DNA of 5,536 bases, taken from NCBI GenBank assembly GCA_937975585.1, contig CALJUC010000275.1, positions 1 through 5,536 on the forward strand, read 5' to 3'. Of this stretch, positions 1-5,486 are shown one piece after another. Source of the stretch: an uncultured Moraxella sp. Its GTDB lineage: Bacteria > Pseudomonadota > Gammaproteobacteria > Pseudomonadales > Moraxellaceae. The notes under the pieces were generated by a model. That model was not told the DNA's origin, ran no database searches, and saw nothing but the letters and a program-made list of their open reading frames with translations. The translations under genes and the position numbers were made by a program. Each line of letters begins with the position of its first letter. The first letter of the stretch is position 1.

Positions 1-1
1 C

Positions 2-127
2 ATCGCTGGCAACAAAGAGCCCCTGCAATTCACAGATCTGTATTTGCAGGTCAAGCAAATTGATGGGAGCCAGGTTGTACGAGTGTTAGGCTATGGATCC
101 GTGTTTCCAACCCACTGGCTTGACTAG
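2..127 (+). CDS. C-terminal end of an unrecognised protein (5' end outside window)
   Basis: Frame 2 is open from the window edge for 41 codons and stops at TAG (125-127). The peptide starts IAGNKEPLQF and ends VFPTHWLD, alternates charged and hydrophobic residues, and has no membrane segment. Its GC-rich codon choice resembles the following yafD-like gene, which supports real coding. The stop lies 31 bases before the preferred yafD-like start, so the two could be co-transcribed. I do not recognise the family from this fragment and assign no function. With only 41 codons, chance openness is possible but less likely than a genuine gene end. Confidence 0.5.
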   Translation: MAGNKEPLQFTDLYLQVKQIDGSQVVRVLGYGSVFPTHWLD

Positions 128-158
128 AGTCATCCAATTGAAAATGAAGAGATCGAGT

Positions 159-992
159 ATGCGTGCTGTCCTGCGTCACAGTGCCTTGCTGGCAGGATGT
201 TTCCTGCTGACGGCCTGCCTGGAGATCCCGACCGAGGAGGTTATCTATTCCCAAGTTGGTGAACAACTGGTCGATCGTTGCACTCACGTGCCTGCCCGGC
301 AGGGGTTCCCTGGTGGCTTGCCGGCCGATTTTACTGTGCTGGTCTGGAATCTGCACAAGTTGCAGGATCCTAACTGGCAGAACGAGTTGACTCGCTGGGG
401 GAAGACGAGTGATCTGTTGATGCTGCAGGAGGCGCAGGACGATCCAGGACTCGCCGCTTGGTTGGCGACAGGACATTTCAAGTGGCAGCAGGTCGCCGCT
501 TTTCGCTTTCAGGAGCGAGCCTCAGGGGTGCTCAATGGATCTACCGTTGAGCAGGTCTACAGTTGCTCGCTGAGGATCCCTGAGCCGGCCACTCGATTGC
601 CAAAATCCTCACTGCTTTCGCTCTATCCGCTGCAGGGCAGTCGTTATCCTCTGATGGTGATCAACGTCCATGGCATTAACTTTGAATTGGGGATGGCCGC
701 GTACAAACAGCAAGTGACTCAGGTTGCCAAGTTGACGCGCAAATATCAGGGACCGGTCATAGTGGCGGGGGACTTCAATACCTGGGGTGACAAACGGCGG
801 GTCTTGTTGCAAAACACCATGGCGCGTTATCAGTTGCAAGAGGCAAGTTACCAGCCTGATGAGCGGACCCGGGTTGCCGGATTACCCCTGGATCACCTCT
901 TCTATCGCGGGTTGACACTTTCGCAGGCCGAAGCGGTCAGCAGTCATGGTTCTGATCACAATCCACTGCGACTTGGCTTTCACTATCCTTGA
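159..992 (+). CDS. yafD: YafD/UPF0294-family endonuclease/exonuclease/phosphatase lipoprotein
   Basis: A member of the metal-dependent endonuclease/exonuclease/phosphatase (EEP) fold, closest by eye to E. coli YafD, whose biochemical substrate is not firmly known. From the ATG at 159 it has 278 residues, near the family's roughly 265. Family landmarks appear in order: VLVWNLHK with Trp-Asn at 63-64; LLMLQEAQ with the metal-binding Glu at 91; INVHGIN with His at 171; GDFN at 204-207; PLDHLFYRG at 243-251; and SDHNPL with the catalytic-type Asp-His at 266-267. The N-terminus has Arg/His, a hydrophobic stretch and the lipobox LLTAC with Cys at 20, so the mature protein is probably a membrane-anchored, exported lipoprotein; cytosolic YafD proteins lack this. 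I chose ATG 159 because AAGAGA at 147-152 is a plausible ribosome site and the signal peptide then has normal length. ATG 144 and ATG 93 are in frame; 93 would overlap the preceding gene. It is followed directly by a terminator. Function beyond a phosphodiesterase-type fold is not assignable. Confidence 0.88.
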   Translation: MRAVLRHSALLAGCFLLTACLEIPTEEVIYSQVGEQLVDRCTHVPARQGFPGGLPADFTVLVWNLHKLQDPNWQNELTRWGKTSDLLMLQEAQDDPGLAAWLATGHFKWQQVAAFRFQERASGVLNGSTVEQVYSCSLRIPEPATRLPKSSLLSLYPLQGSRYPLMVINVHGINFELGMAAYKQQVTQVAKLTRKYQGPVIVAGDFNTWGDKRRVLLQNTMARYQLQEASYQPDERTRVAGLPLDHLFYRGLTLSQAEAVSSHGSDHNPLRLGFHYP

Positions 993-1004
993 ATCATTCC
1001 AATA

Positions 1005-1036
1005 AAAAACGCCTCCAGTGTGAGGCGTTTTTGTTT
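1005..1036 (+). terminator. Intrinsic terminator of the yafD-like gene
   Basis: Bases 1005-1015 (AAAAACGCCTC) pair perfectly with 1022-1032 (GAGGCGTTTTT), giving an 11-bp stem with a 6-base loop (CAGTGT). The T-run continues as TTTTTGTTT. It begins 12 bases after the stop codon at 990-992, a normal place for a Rho-independent terminator. Its A-tract on the other arm would make it partly bidirectional. The right arm coincides exactly with the first recognisable codons of smpB, so some of these bases may come from the second organism instead. Confidence 0.8.
1020..1036. other. Probable chimeric junction between two genomes
   Basis: To the left, the sequence is complete as the end of a yafD-like transcription unit including its terminator. 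To the right, it is complete only as the inside of smpB. The overlap GTGAGGCGTTTTTG serves both: as the closing arm of the hairpin, and as the smpB codons for Glu-Ala-Phe-Leu after a Gly codon ending in GT. No insertion sequence, att-like repeat or integrase accompanies the change. Codon preference shifts here from CTG-rich to TTA/TTG/CTA-rich. A misassembly or library chimera through a shared short word is the simplest reading; a real recombination event is not excluded. Confidence 0.78.
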
Positions 1037-1318
1037 GGCTCACATATTCAGCCGCTATTATCAGCCTCAACACATATTGTCGCTGACCCACTACGTACCC
1101 GCAAACTACTCATGCATCGCCGTGAAATTGATAAGCTATTTGGCATGGTGAATCAAAAAGGCCATACGTGTGTCGCGCTCAAAGTATACTGGAGTCATGG
1201 CCGCGTGAAATGCGAAATCGCCTTGGCTAAAGGTAAAAAAATGCACGATAAACGCGCTACCCTAAAAGAACGCGACTTCCAACGTGATAAACAACGCGGC
1301 TTAAAGAATATGGATTAA
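1022..1318 (+). CDS. smpB: SsrA-binding protein SmpB, 5'-truncated at the junction
   Basis: SmpB binds tmRNA (SsrA) and brings it to stalled ribosomes for trans-translation. The 98 visible residues begin EAFLFGSHI, which matches E. coli SmpB from about residue 62 (GEAFLFGANI). They continue with ASTH, DPLRTRKLL, REIDKLFG, VNQKGHTCVALKVYW and AKGKKMHDKR, all typical of the family's central beta-barrel. The Lys/Arg-rich tail TLKERDFQRDKQRGLKNMD is the segment that becomes helical in the decoding centre and mRNA channel. Adding the missing 61 or so residues gives the usual length near 160. In this window the frame extends upstream to a TTG at 989, but those codons are terminator sequence and do not resemble SmpB. 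The missing N-terminus contains part of the tmRNA-binding surface, so as written the product would not work; I infer that the source genome has an intact copy. The stop is followed after 20 bases by the next gene. Confidence 0.93.
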   Translation, partial: EAFLFGSHIQPLLSASTHIVADPLRTRKLLMHRREIDKLFGMVNQKGHTCVALKVYWSHGRVKCEIALAKGKKMHDKRATLKERDFQRDKQRGLKNMD

Positions 1319-1338
1319 TCATTGATTTTGGATAATGT

Positions 1339-1530
1339 ATGAGAACTGTCCTGTTAGCTGTTTTATGGTTAGGCTTCATTGCCGTGTTTTTTTATGATTA
1401 TAAGACCCACCAACCACTCATTGGCGGAATCAAAAACATTTCGCTTATGATTGCAATCGTGGTGGTTTATTATACGGTTCGTTTTGTTACCAAACCTAAA
1501 ACGAGCCGACCAGTATCTAAATTATATTGA
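1339..1530 (+). CDS. Small two-helix membrane protein, 63 residues
   Basis: Two hydrophobic segments are visible: about residues 4-19 (rich in L, A, V, F, W) and about 33-50 (ISLMIAIVVVYYTV). They are joined by a polar turn containing DYKTHQP. A basic tail (KPKTSRPVSK) follows the second segment and an Arg sits at position 2, which suggests a hairpin with both ends in the cytoplasm. The ATG is 20 bases after the smpB stop, with a weak TTGGAT ribosome site about 6 bases upstream, so it is probably translated from the smpB transcript. I do not recognise the family. It lacks a lipobox or a catalytic motif. Composition and spacing make it a likely real gene rather than a chance frame. Confidence 0.65.
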   Translation: MRTVLLAVLWLGFIAVFFYDYKTHQPLIGGIKNISLMIAIVVVYYTVRFVTKPKTSRPVSKLY

Positions 1531-1580
1531 TAGATGAGTTTTCCAGTAAAAATATGGCCTAGCTAAAAAAATCGCAACTC

Positions 1581-1600
1581 TTGCGTATTTAGATACGTAA
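1581..1600. repeat. Inverted repeat in the spacer upstream of cmoM
   Basis: TTGCGTAT and ATACGTAA flank the 4-base spacer TTAG. Five outward steps from the loop are perfect (CGTAT/ATACG), then one G-T pair, then two more A-T pairs. No T-run follows on the plus strand, so it is not an intrinsic terminator for the upstream gene. It could be an operator or an RNA hairpin in a cmoM leader. The surrounding 1531-1649 spacer holds no other convincing element; I could not place a clear -35/-10 pair. Confidence 0.35.
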
Positions 1601-1649
1601 AAACTGATATACAGCCACATGACTACCAACCGCTTTGATTAATGAAATA

Positions 1650-2423
1650 ATGACACAATCGAACCAAGACCGAAATTTTGATGATATAAGCGAGCATTTT
1701 GCCAAAAAAGTCTATGGCGGACTAAAAGGCGAAATTCGGCTCGCGGTATTACGCCGTGATATTTTTGACTGGGTACAAGTGCAAAATCGCCCATTACGTC
1801 TGCTGGATGTCGGTGCAGGCTTGGCTCAGCTATCCATTGAATTAGCACAAGCAGGACACGATGTTACGGTCAATGATATCTCGCAAAATATGCTTAAGTT
1901 AGCCAAACAACAAGCGGGGGATATTGCCGAGCGCATGACATGGCATGTCTGTCCCTATCAGGATTTGGATGACAAGCTAATTGGCAAATATGATTTGATT
2001 TTGTGCCATGCGGTGCTTGAATGGCTTGCCGAACCACAGCAGATTATGGACTTCTTCGCACGTTGGCTTGCCAAAGATGGCGCGTTGTCCTTGTGTTTTT
2101 ATAACCCAGCAAGCTTTGTCTATCGCAACTTGGTGATGGGTAATTTTAACTTACTGAATAATCCTGACTTTAAGGCCGACAACAAGAGCCTAACGCCCAA
2201 TCATCCAGTTGCCAAAGATGAGGTAATGGATTGGTTGGCTGCGCATCATTACCATATCGTAACGACCTCTGGTCTACGCGTGTTTCATGATTACTCACCG
2301 CTTAAGCGTGGCGGGCATACCAACCCACAAGCAGTCATTGAGATGGAAGTGAAACACAGCAACCAAGAACCGTATAAATGGCTTGGTCGTTATCTGCATG
2401 TGTTGGCACAAGCAACAACATAG
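1650..2423 (+). CDS. cmoM: CmoM, tRNA uridine-34 5-carboxymethoxy methyltransferase
   Basis: CmoM (formerly SmtA) uses S-adenosylmethionine to methylate 5-carboxymethoxyuridine (cmo5U) at the tRNA wobble position to its methyl ester, the last step after CmoA and CmoB. The 257 residues align by eye with E. coli CmoM along their length: QDRNFDDISEHFAKKVYG near the start (6-23), SAM-binding motif LLDVGAGLAQLS (51-62), the acidic post-beta2 site VNDIS (74-78), YDLILCHAVLEW (114-125), LSLCFYN (146-152), GNFN (164-167), GLRVFHDY (208-215) and QEPYKWLGRYLHV (239-251). I chose ATG 1650 because homology begins a few residues later. An in-frame TTG at 1635 would add five residues and has no better ribosome site. 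It follows the small membrane protein after 119 bases and ends 22 bases from the stop of the convergent gene, with no strong terminator visible between them. No key residue appears missing. Confidence 0.95.
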   Translation: MTQSNQDRNFDDISEHFAKKVYGGLKGEIRLAVLRRDIFDWVQVQNRPLRLLDVGAGLAQLSIELAQAGHDVTVNDISQNMLKLAKQQAGDIAERMTWHVCPYQDLDDKLIGKYDLILCHAVLEWLAEPQQIMDFFARWLAKDGALSLCFYNPASFVYRNLVMGNFNLLNNPDFKADNKSLTPNHPVAKDEVMDWLAAHHYHIVTTSGLRVFHDYSPLKRGGHTNPQAVIEMEVKHSNQEPYKWLGRYLHVLAQATT

Positions 2424-2445
2424 TTTCTTATTGGGTTAGCAGCAA

Positions 2446-3681
2446 TTAGGGATAACCTGCGTCTTTCATCACCTCAATCGCCAGTTTTTGGCGCTCGGCA
2501 TAATATTTGACAGGCATTGGGTTGATTTCAATATCGCCTAACGCCTTTAAACCCACTGAGCTTTCGGCACTGCTATTAATGGGAAAGGTGTTGCTATAAC
2601 TGGCATAGAGGGTTTGTTGTTCTTTTTGTGCTAACCACTCGATAAAGGCCAGTGCTAATTGGGGGTTTTTAGCGGTTTTTGGAATGGCAACGCCGGTAAT
2701 ATTGGTATGCACCCCACCATAACCTTTGTTTGACCAGGTTAGTTTAAGCGGTGTGTCTGGGTGTTCTTGGACATAATTCATATAGCTGTGGCTATTGACC
2801 AAGCCAACTTGGCACTTACCGCTTTCGATGGCTTGTAGCAATGCCTTATCATTGAGCACTGGCGGCATGGCAAGATTGGCAACCCAACCTGTTAATGCCT
2901 CTTGGACACGGCTTACGCCTAAATTATTAATTAAATTCACCACCAAGCTTTGATTGGGTACATAGCTGGCTTGGCTGATACACAGCTTTTGGAACCAAGT
3001 CGGTTTGGCAAAGCTTGCGTAGCTTGAGATATCGTTTTTATGTAACACTCGGCTATCATATACGGCTGTGCGCGCGTAGTAGGACATCGCTAACCAGTTA
3101 CCATCGGGGTCACGGTAGCGTTCAGGTACTTGTGCAACGGCTGCATCCGAGCTAAAAGGTTGCAGCAAGTTGGCTTCAACCGCATGATGAAAAACACCCA
3201 CATCCTCAGTTAAAATCAAATCTGCCGGGCTATTTTCACCTTCTGCTTTTAGTCTTGCCAAAATTGACATCGGCTCATCATTGATCACCTGAATGGTTAA
3301 CTCATTGGCTTGCTGATAGGCGGTTAGTAGCGGCTGTAATTGTGCTTTTGGCACTGAGGTATACAAGGTTAACACATTGGTACTGCTAGGCGCACTTGCC
3401 GTAGTTACACCACTTGCGACATTAGGATGACTGGTGTTGACAGGATTGTTTTGTGCATTGGTGGCACTGGCAGTTGGTTGGCTGCTCTTTGAAGTATTGT
3501 CACTATTTTGACAACCGGTCAGGATAAATACGCTTAAGCACCCAGTCAACAATAGACCACAACAGCTTCGATAATTTTGTGGATAGGTGCGTTTCGCCCA
3601 AGTGGCAGTTACTGCTTGAGCCTGAGGTAAAACTGTCAAAGGTGAGCCAATTACTTGTCTTGTCAAAAAACTAACCGTCAT
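2446..3681 (-). CDS. FbpA/FutA-type substrate-binding lipoprotein, possibly for ferric iron
   Basis: A 411-residue periplasmic binding component of an ABC importer, of the type that binds Fe(III). The N-terminus has a long polar lead (1-40), a hydrophobic stretch and lipobox ILTGC with Cys at 57; LLLTGC with Cys at 48 is an alternative. A Ser/Thr/Asn/Pro/Ala-rich linker runs to about 100. The binding domain follows: VLTLYTSVPK (103-112), SPADLILTEDVG (151-162), RYRDPDGNWLAMS (188-200), NQSLVVNLINNLG (243-255), VANLAMPP (267-274), VGLVNSHSYMNYV (292-304), THITG-like HTNITGVAIPKTAKNPQLA, FIEWL (347-351) and NTFPIN (364-369). The usual adjacent Tyr-Tyr iron ligands after the Asn-Ser step are His298-Ser299 here, with Tyr300 and Tyr303 nearby, so the ligand is uncertain. 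No permease or ATPase gene is adjacent in the window. The start ATG has a weak GTGAG ribosome site about 2-3 bases upstream; no other Met exists before the lipobox. Confidence 0.87.
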   Translation of the reverse strand: MTVSFLTRQVIGSPLTVLPQAQAVTATWAKRTYPQNYRSCCGLLLTGCLSVFILTGCQNSDNTSKSSQPTASATNAQNNPVNTSHPNVASGVTTASAPSSTNVLTLYTSVPKAQLQPLLTAYQQANELTIQVINDEPMSILARLKAEGENSPADLILTEDVGVFHHAVEANLLQPFSSDAAVAQVPERYRDPDGNWLAMSYYARTAVYDSRVLHKNDISSYASFAKPTWFQKLCISQASYVPNQSLVVNLINNLGVSRVQEALTGWVANLAMPPVLNDKALLQAIESGKCQVGLVNSHSYMNYVQEHPDTPLKLTWSNKGYGGVHTNITGVAIPKTAKNPQLALAFIEWLAQKEQQTLYASYSNTFPINSSAESSVGLKALGDIEINPMPVKYYAERQKLAIEVMKDAGYP

Positions 3682-3777
3682 AACTCACAATAACCTTTTG
3701 TCTACTGAATTACCTGCCGCCATTATCGCATTTAACTAACTAACACTACCCACAAACACAGCGTCTATTAGCGGCAA

Positions 3778-3786
3778 ATTATAACA
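3778..3786 (-). promoter_or_regulatory. Extended -10 promoter for the binding lipoprotein gene
   Basis: Read on the minus strand this is TGTTATAAT, a perfect TATAAT preceded by TG at the extended -10 position. A matching -35 is poor (TGATAA with 17-base spacing), which is acceptable for an extended -10 promoter. It would start transcription near 3771 and leave an untranslated leader of about 90 bases. The spacer is AT-rich, so chance matches are possible, and start-site data are needed for certainty. Confidence 0.45.
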
Positions 3787-3832
3787 TTGATTGCACGATT
3801 TTATCAGTGATTCGCCGATGATTTTTCTTTAT

Positions 3833-3849
3833 TATCATAACTAATGATA
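3833..3849. promoter_or_regulatory. Inverted repeat TATCAT-N5-ATGATA upstream of the rhomboid gene
   Basis: A perfect 6-bp inverted repeat with spacer AACTA ends 23 bases before the rhomboid ATG. A -10-like TATTAT (3830-3835) overlaps its left arm, so a bound protein could block that promoter. The arm composition recalls Fur boxes, but the orientation and 5-base spacing do not fit the 7-1-7 Fur consensus. Treat it as a candidate operator of unknown factor. The rest of the 3682-3872 spacer shows only AT-rich sequence besides the minus-strand promoter. Confidence 0.35.
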
Positions 3850-3872
3850 CATTGCTTATTTATTGAGGTTGT

Positions 3873-4697
3873 ATGACTGCTAGCCCCCACCAAACTCCAC
3901 CGACACCCCCTCGCCCGCCTGCCCAATCCCCCTTAAGTATTGGGTTACGTCATTACCCCATGACGCTCGTATTATTGCTAATTTGTATTGGGTTATTCGT
4001 TTGGCAGGTACTAAGTGGGGTAAATGCCAGTCAGCCGACCTCCCAAGACTTGCTGCATTGGGGCGCTAACTTTTTGCCGTATACGCTATACAATGAGCCG
4101 TGGCGTTTGTTTAGCAGCTTATTGCTACATATTGGATTAATGCACCTCATGTTTAATATGTTTGCGCTGTATTACTTTGGCCAGGTAGCGGAACGGATGT
4201 TTGGCTCGGTTAATCTATTGCTGTTATTCATCTTGTCAGGATTGGGCGGTAATCTCTTGAATTTAGCGTTGGGTTGGCAGGCACTTGCCTTAGATGAATT
4301 ACCCGTAATTAGTGCGGGCGCATCAGGCGGTATTATGGGTATTGGTATAGCCTTATTGGTCACTGCCTTGCTAAAGACGTCTATCAACGATATACGGCTA
4401 TCAACCAAGTCACTACTTTGGGTGATGGCGATTAATTTAGGTTATGGTTTTTTGGTGAGTGGTATTGATAACGCAGGTCATGTCGGCGGTGCGATTACCG
4501 GCGCTATCTTAGCTTTACTGTATATTTGGCAATACCGTGATGGTACAAGGCATACTCAAAAAGGCTTACCAACGCGTCATGGTATTGTAATAGCGGGTTA
4601 TGGTGTAATCATCGCCTTGTTTTTGGCGACTTATTGGTACTTACATCACGCCTTTATGGCCTTGTACAATAGCCAGTTAGCACAGATGAATATCTAA
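3873..4697 (+). CDS. Rhomboid-family intramembrane serine protease
   Basis: Rhomboids cut transmembrane substrates inside the inner membrane with a Ser-His dyad. The 274 residues contain a Pro-rich cytoplasmic start (9-20), a first helix (about 30-48), PWRLFSSLLLHIGLMHLMFN (77-95 region) with the family HxxxN at His91-Asn95, AERMFGS (106-112), the nucleophile motif GASGG with Ser151, and AGHVGG with His203 as the general base. A further hydrophobic helix near 236-257 lies after the catalytic core, so it is probably the form with an extra C-terminal helix. The protein lacks the N-terminal cytoplasmic domain of E. coli GlpG. All catalytic residues are present, so it is likely active; its substrate cannot be predicted. 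The start ATG has ribosome site TGAGG (3864-3868). It diverges from the lipoprotein gene, and the next gene has its own promoter. Confidence 0.94.
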   Translation: MTASPHQTPPTPPRPPAQSPLSIGLRHYPMTLVLLLICIGLFVWQVLSGVNASQPTSQDLLHWGANFLPYTLYNEPWRLFSSLLLHIGLMHLMFNMFALYYFGQVAERMFGSVNLLLLFILSGLGGNLLNLALGWQALALDELPVISAGASGGIMGIGIALLVTALLKTSINDIRLSTKSLLWVMAINLGYGFLVSGIDNAGHVGGAITGAILALLYIWQYRDGTRHTQKGLPTRHGIVIAGYGVIIALFLATYWYLHHAFMALYNSQLAQMNI

Positions 4698-4754
4698 TGT
4701 CTTGATACATTTTTTCATCGATTAGGTATGCTAAATAACCCATCTATTGTCTTG

Positions 4755-4807
4755 TCCGTTTTTTGCCTAATTACGTTGTTTCAGTGTTATAATAGTTTCC
4801 GTTTTTT
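4755..4807 (+). repeat. Direct repeat TCCGTTTTTT flanking the fumarase -10
   Basis: Identical 10-mers occur at 4755-4764 and 4798-4807, 43 bases start to start, one on each side of the TATAAT element. They may be chance in a T-rich spacer. A second small direct repeat, ATAGCCA, occurs at 4821-4827 and 4835-4841 just upstream of the ribosome site. No function is assigned to either. No clear terminator for the rhomboid gene was found in 4698-4784. Confidence 0.3.
4785..4793 (+). promoter_or_regulatory. Extended -10 promoter for the fumarase gene
   Basis: TGTTATAAT gives a perfect TATAAT (4788-4793) with TG at the extended position. The best -35-like word is TTGCCT (4763-4768) at 19-base spacing, which is weak but tolerable with an extended -10. 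Transcription would start near 4800, leaving a leader of about 54 bases. The same nonamer precedes the binding lipoprotein gene on the other strand. Confidence 0.5.
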
Positions 4808-4853
4808 AGTCCATGATTTTATAGCCAGCTTTTCATAGCCAAAAGGAATCGCC

Positions 4854-5486
4854 ATGACCGTCATCAAAAAAGACGACTTTATTAATTCAATCGCCAGTGC
4901 TTTTCAATTTATCAGCTACTATCACCCAAAAGACTTTGTTGATGCTGTCTATGAAGCATGGAAAAAAGAAAGCAACCCATCAGCCAAAAATGCCATGGGT
5001 CAAATCCTTGTAAACAGCCGTATGTCAGCCATGGGTCATCGCCCAATCTGTCAAGACACCGGTAGTGCGGTGGTATTCCTAGACATTGGTATGAATGTTC
5101 AATGGGATACGGACATGACCGTTGAAGACATGGTTAACGAAGGTGTGCGCCGCGCCTACAACAACCCAGAAAACCCGCTTCGCGCCTCTATCTTGGTCGA
5201 CCCAATCGGCAAACGCCAAAACAGCAAAGACAACACTCCAGCCGTTGTGCACATGAATGTGGTTGCCGGTGATAAAGTTGACATTATCTGCGCAGCCAAA
5301 GGCGGTGGTTCAGAAAACAAAGCTAAATTCGCGATGCTAAACCCATCTGACTCTGTTGAAGAATGGGTACTAAAAACCGTTCCGCAAATGGGCGCAGGCT
5401 GGTGTCCACCGGGTATCCTAGGTATCGGTGTTGGCGGTACCCCAGAAAAAGCCATGATGCTTGCGAAGCGTTCATTGATGGAACAC
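4854..5486 (+). CDS. fumA: Class I (Fe-S) fumarate hydratase, N-terminal 211 residues; 3' end lost
   Basis: Catalyses fumarate to malate in the TCA cycle using an oxygen-sensitive [4Fe-4S] cluster. The reading frame matches the single-chain class I fumarases of pseudomonads and Acinetobacter (about 500 residues): MTVIKKDDF at the start, FQFISYYHP (17-25), GHRPICQDTG with cluster Cys66 (61-70), NEGVRRAYNNPENPLRASI (95-113), KDNTPAVVH (125-133), KGGGSENKAK (149-158), MLNPSDS (161-167) and MGAGWCPPG with the second cluster Cys184 (179-187). The third cluster ligand and the C-terminal domain lie beyond the break. ATG 4854 has a strong AAGGA ribosome site at 4843-4847. The frame stays open to the window end, but codons after His211 encode RSEEHTSELQSR, the well-known translation of Illumina adapter, and are not part of the protein. 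Only about 40 percent of the gene is present. Confidence 0.96.

Noticed and set aside
989..1021. Extension of the SmpB frame upstream to a TTG at 989
   Set aside because: The added residues (NHSNKKRLQC) are the terminator and the end of the previous gene, bear no resemblance to SmpB, and the TTG overlaps the previous stop codon.
1005..1036. A mobile-element insertion into smpB
   Set aside because: No transposase, integrase, terminal inverted repeats or target duplication is visible; the smpB 5' part is not present on the other side, and the shared-word join explains the data more simply.
51..1091. Several minus-strand and overlapping open frames across the yafD-like gene
   Set aside because: They are antisense shadows of a gene with a full set of family motifs and show no recognisable domain of their own.
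2424..2448. Bidirectional terminator between the convergent cmoM and lipoprotein genes
   Set aside because: Only a 5-bp GGTTA/TAACC pairing with a long loop and no T-run is present, too weak to call.
3833..3849. Fur box upstream of the rhomboid gene
   Set aside because: The arms and spacing do not match the TGATAAT-N-ATTATCA pattern; kept only as a generic inverted repeat.
1..5486. CRISPR array, tRNA or rRNA gene, phage or toxin-antitoxin module
   Set aside because: No regularly spaced repeats, no tRNA cloverleaf or rRNA sequence, and no phage or toxin-like frames were seen.
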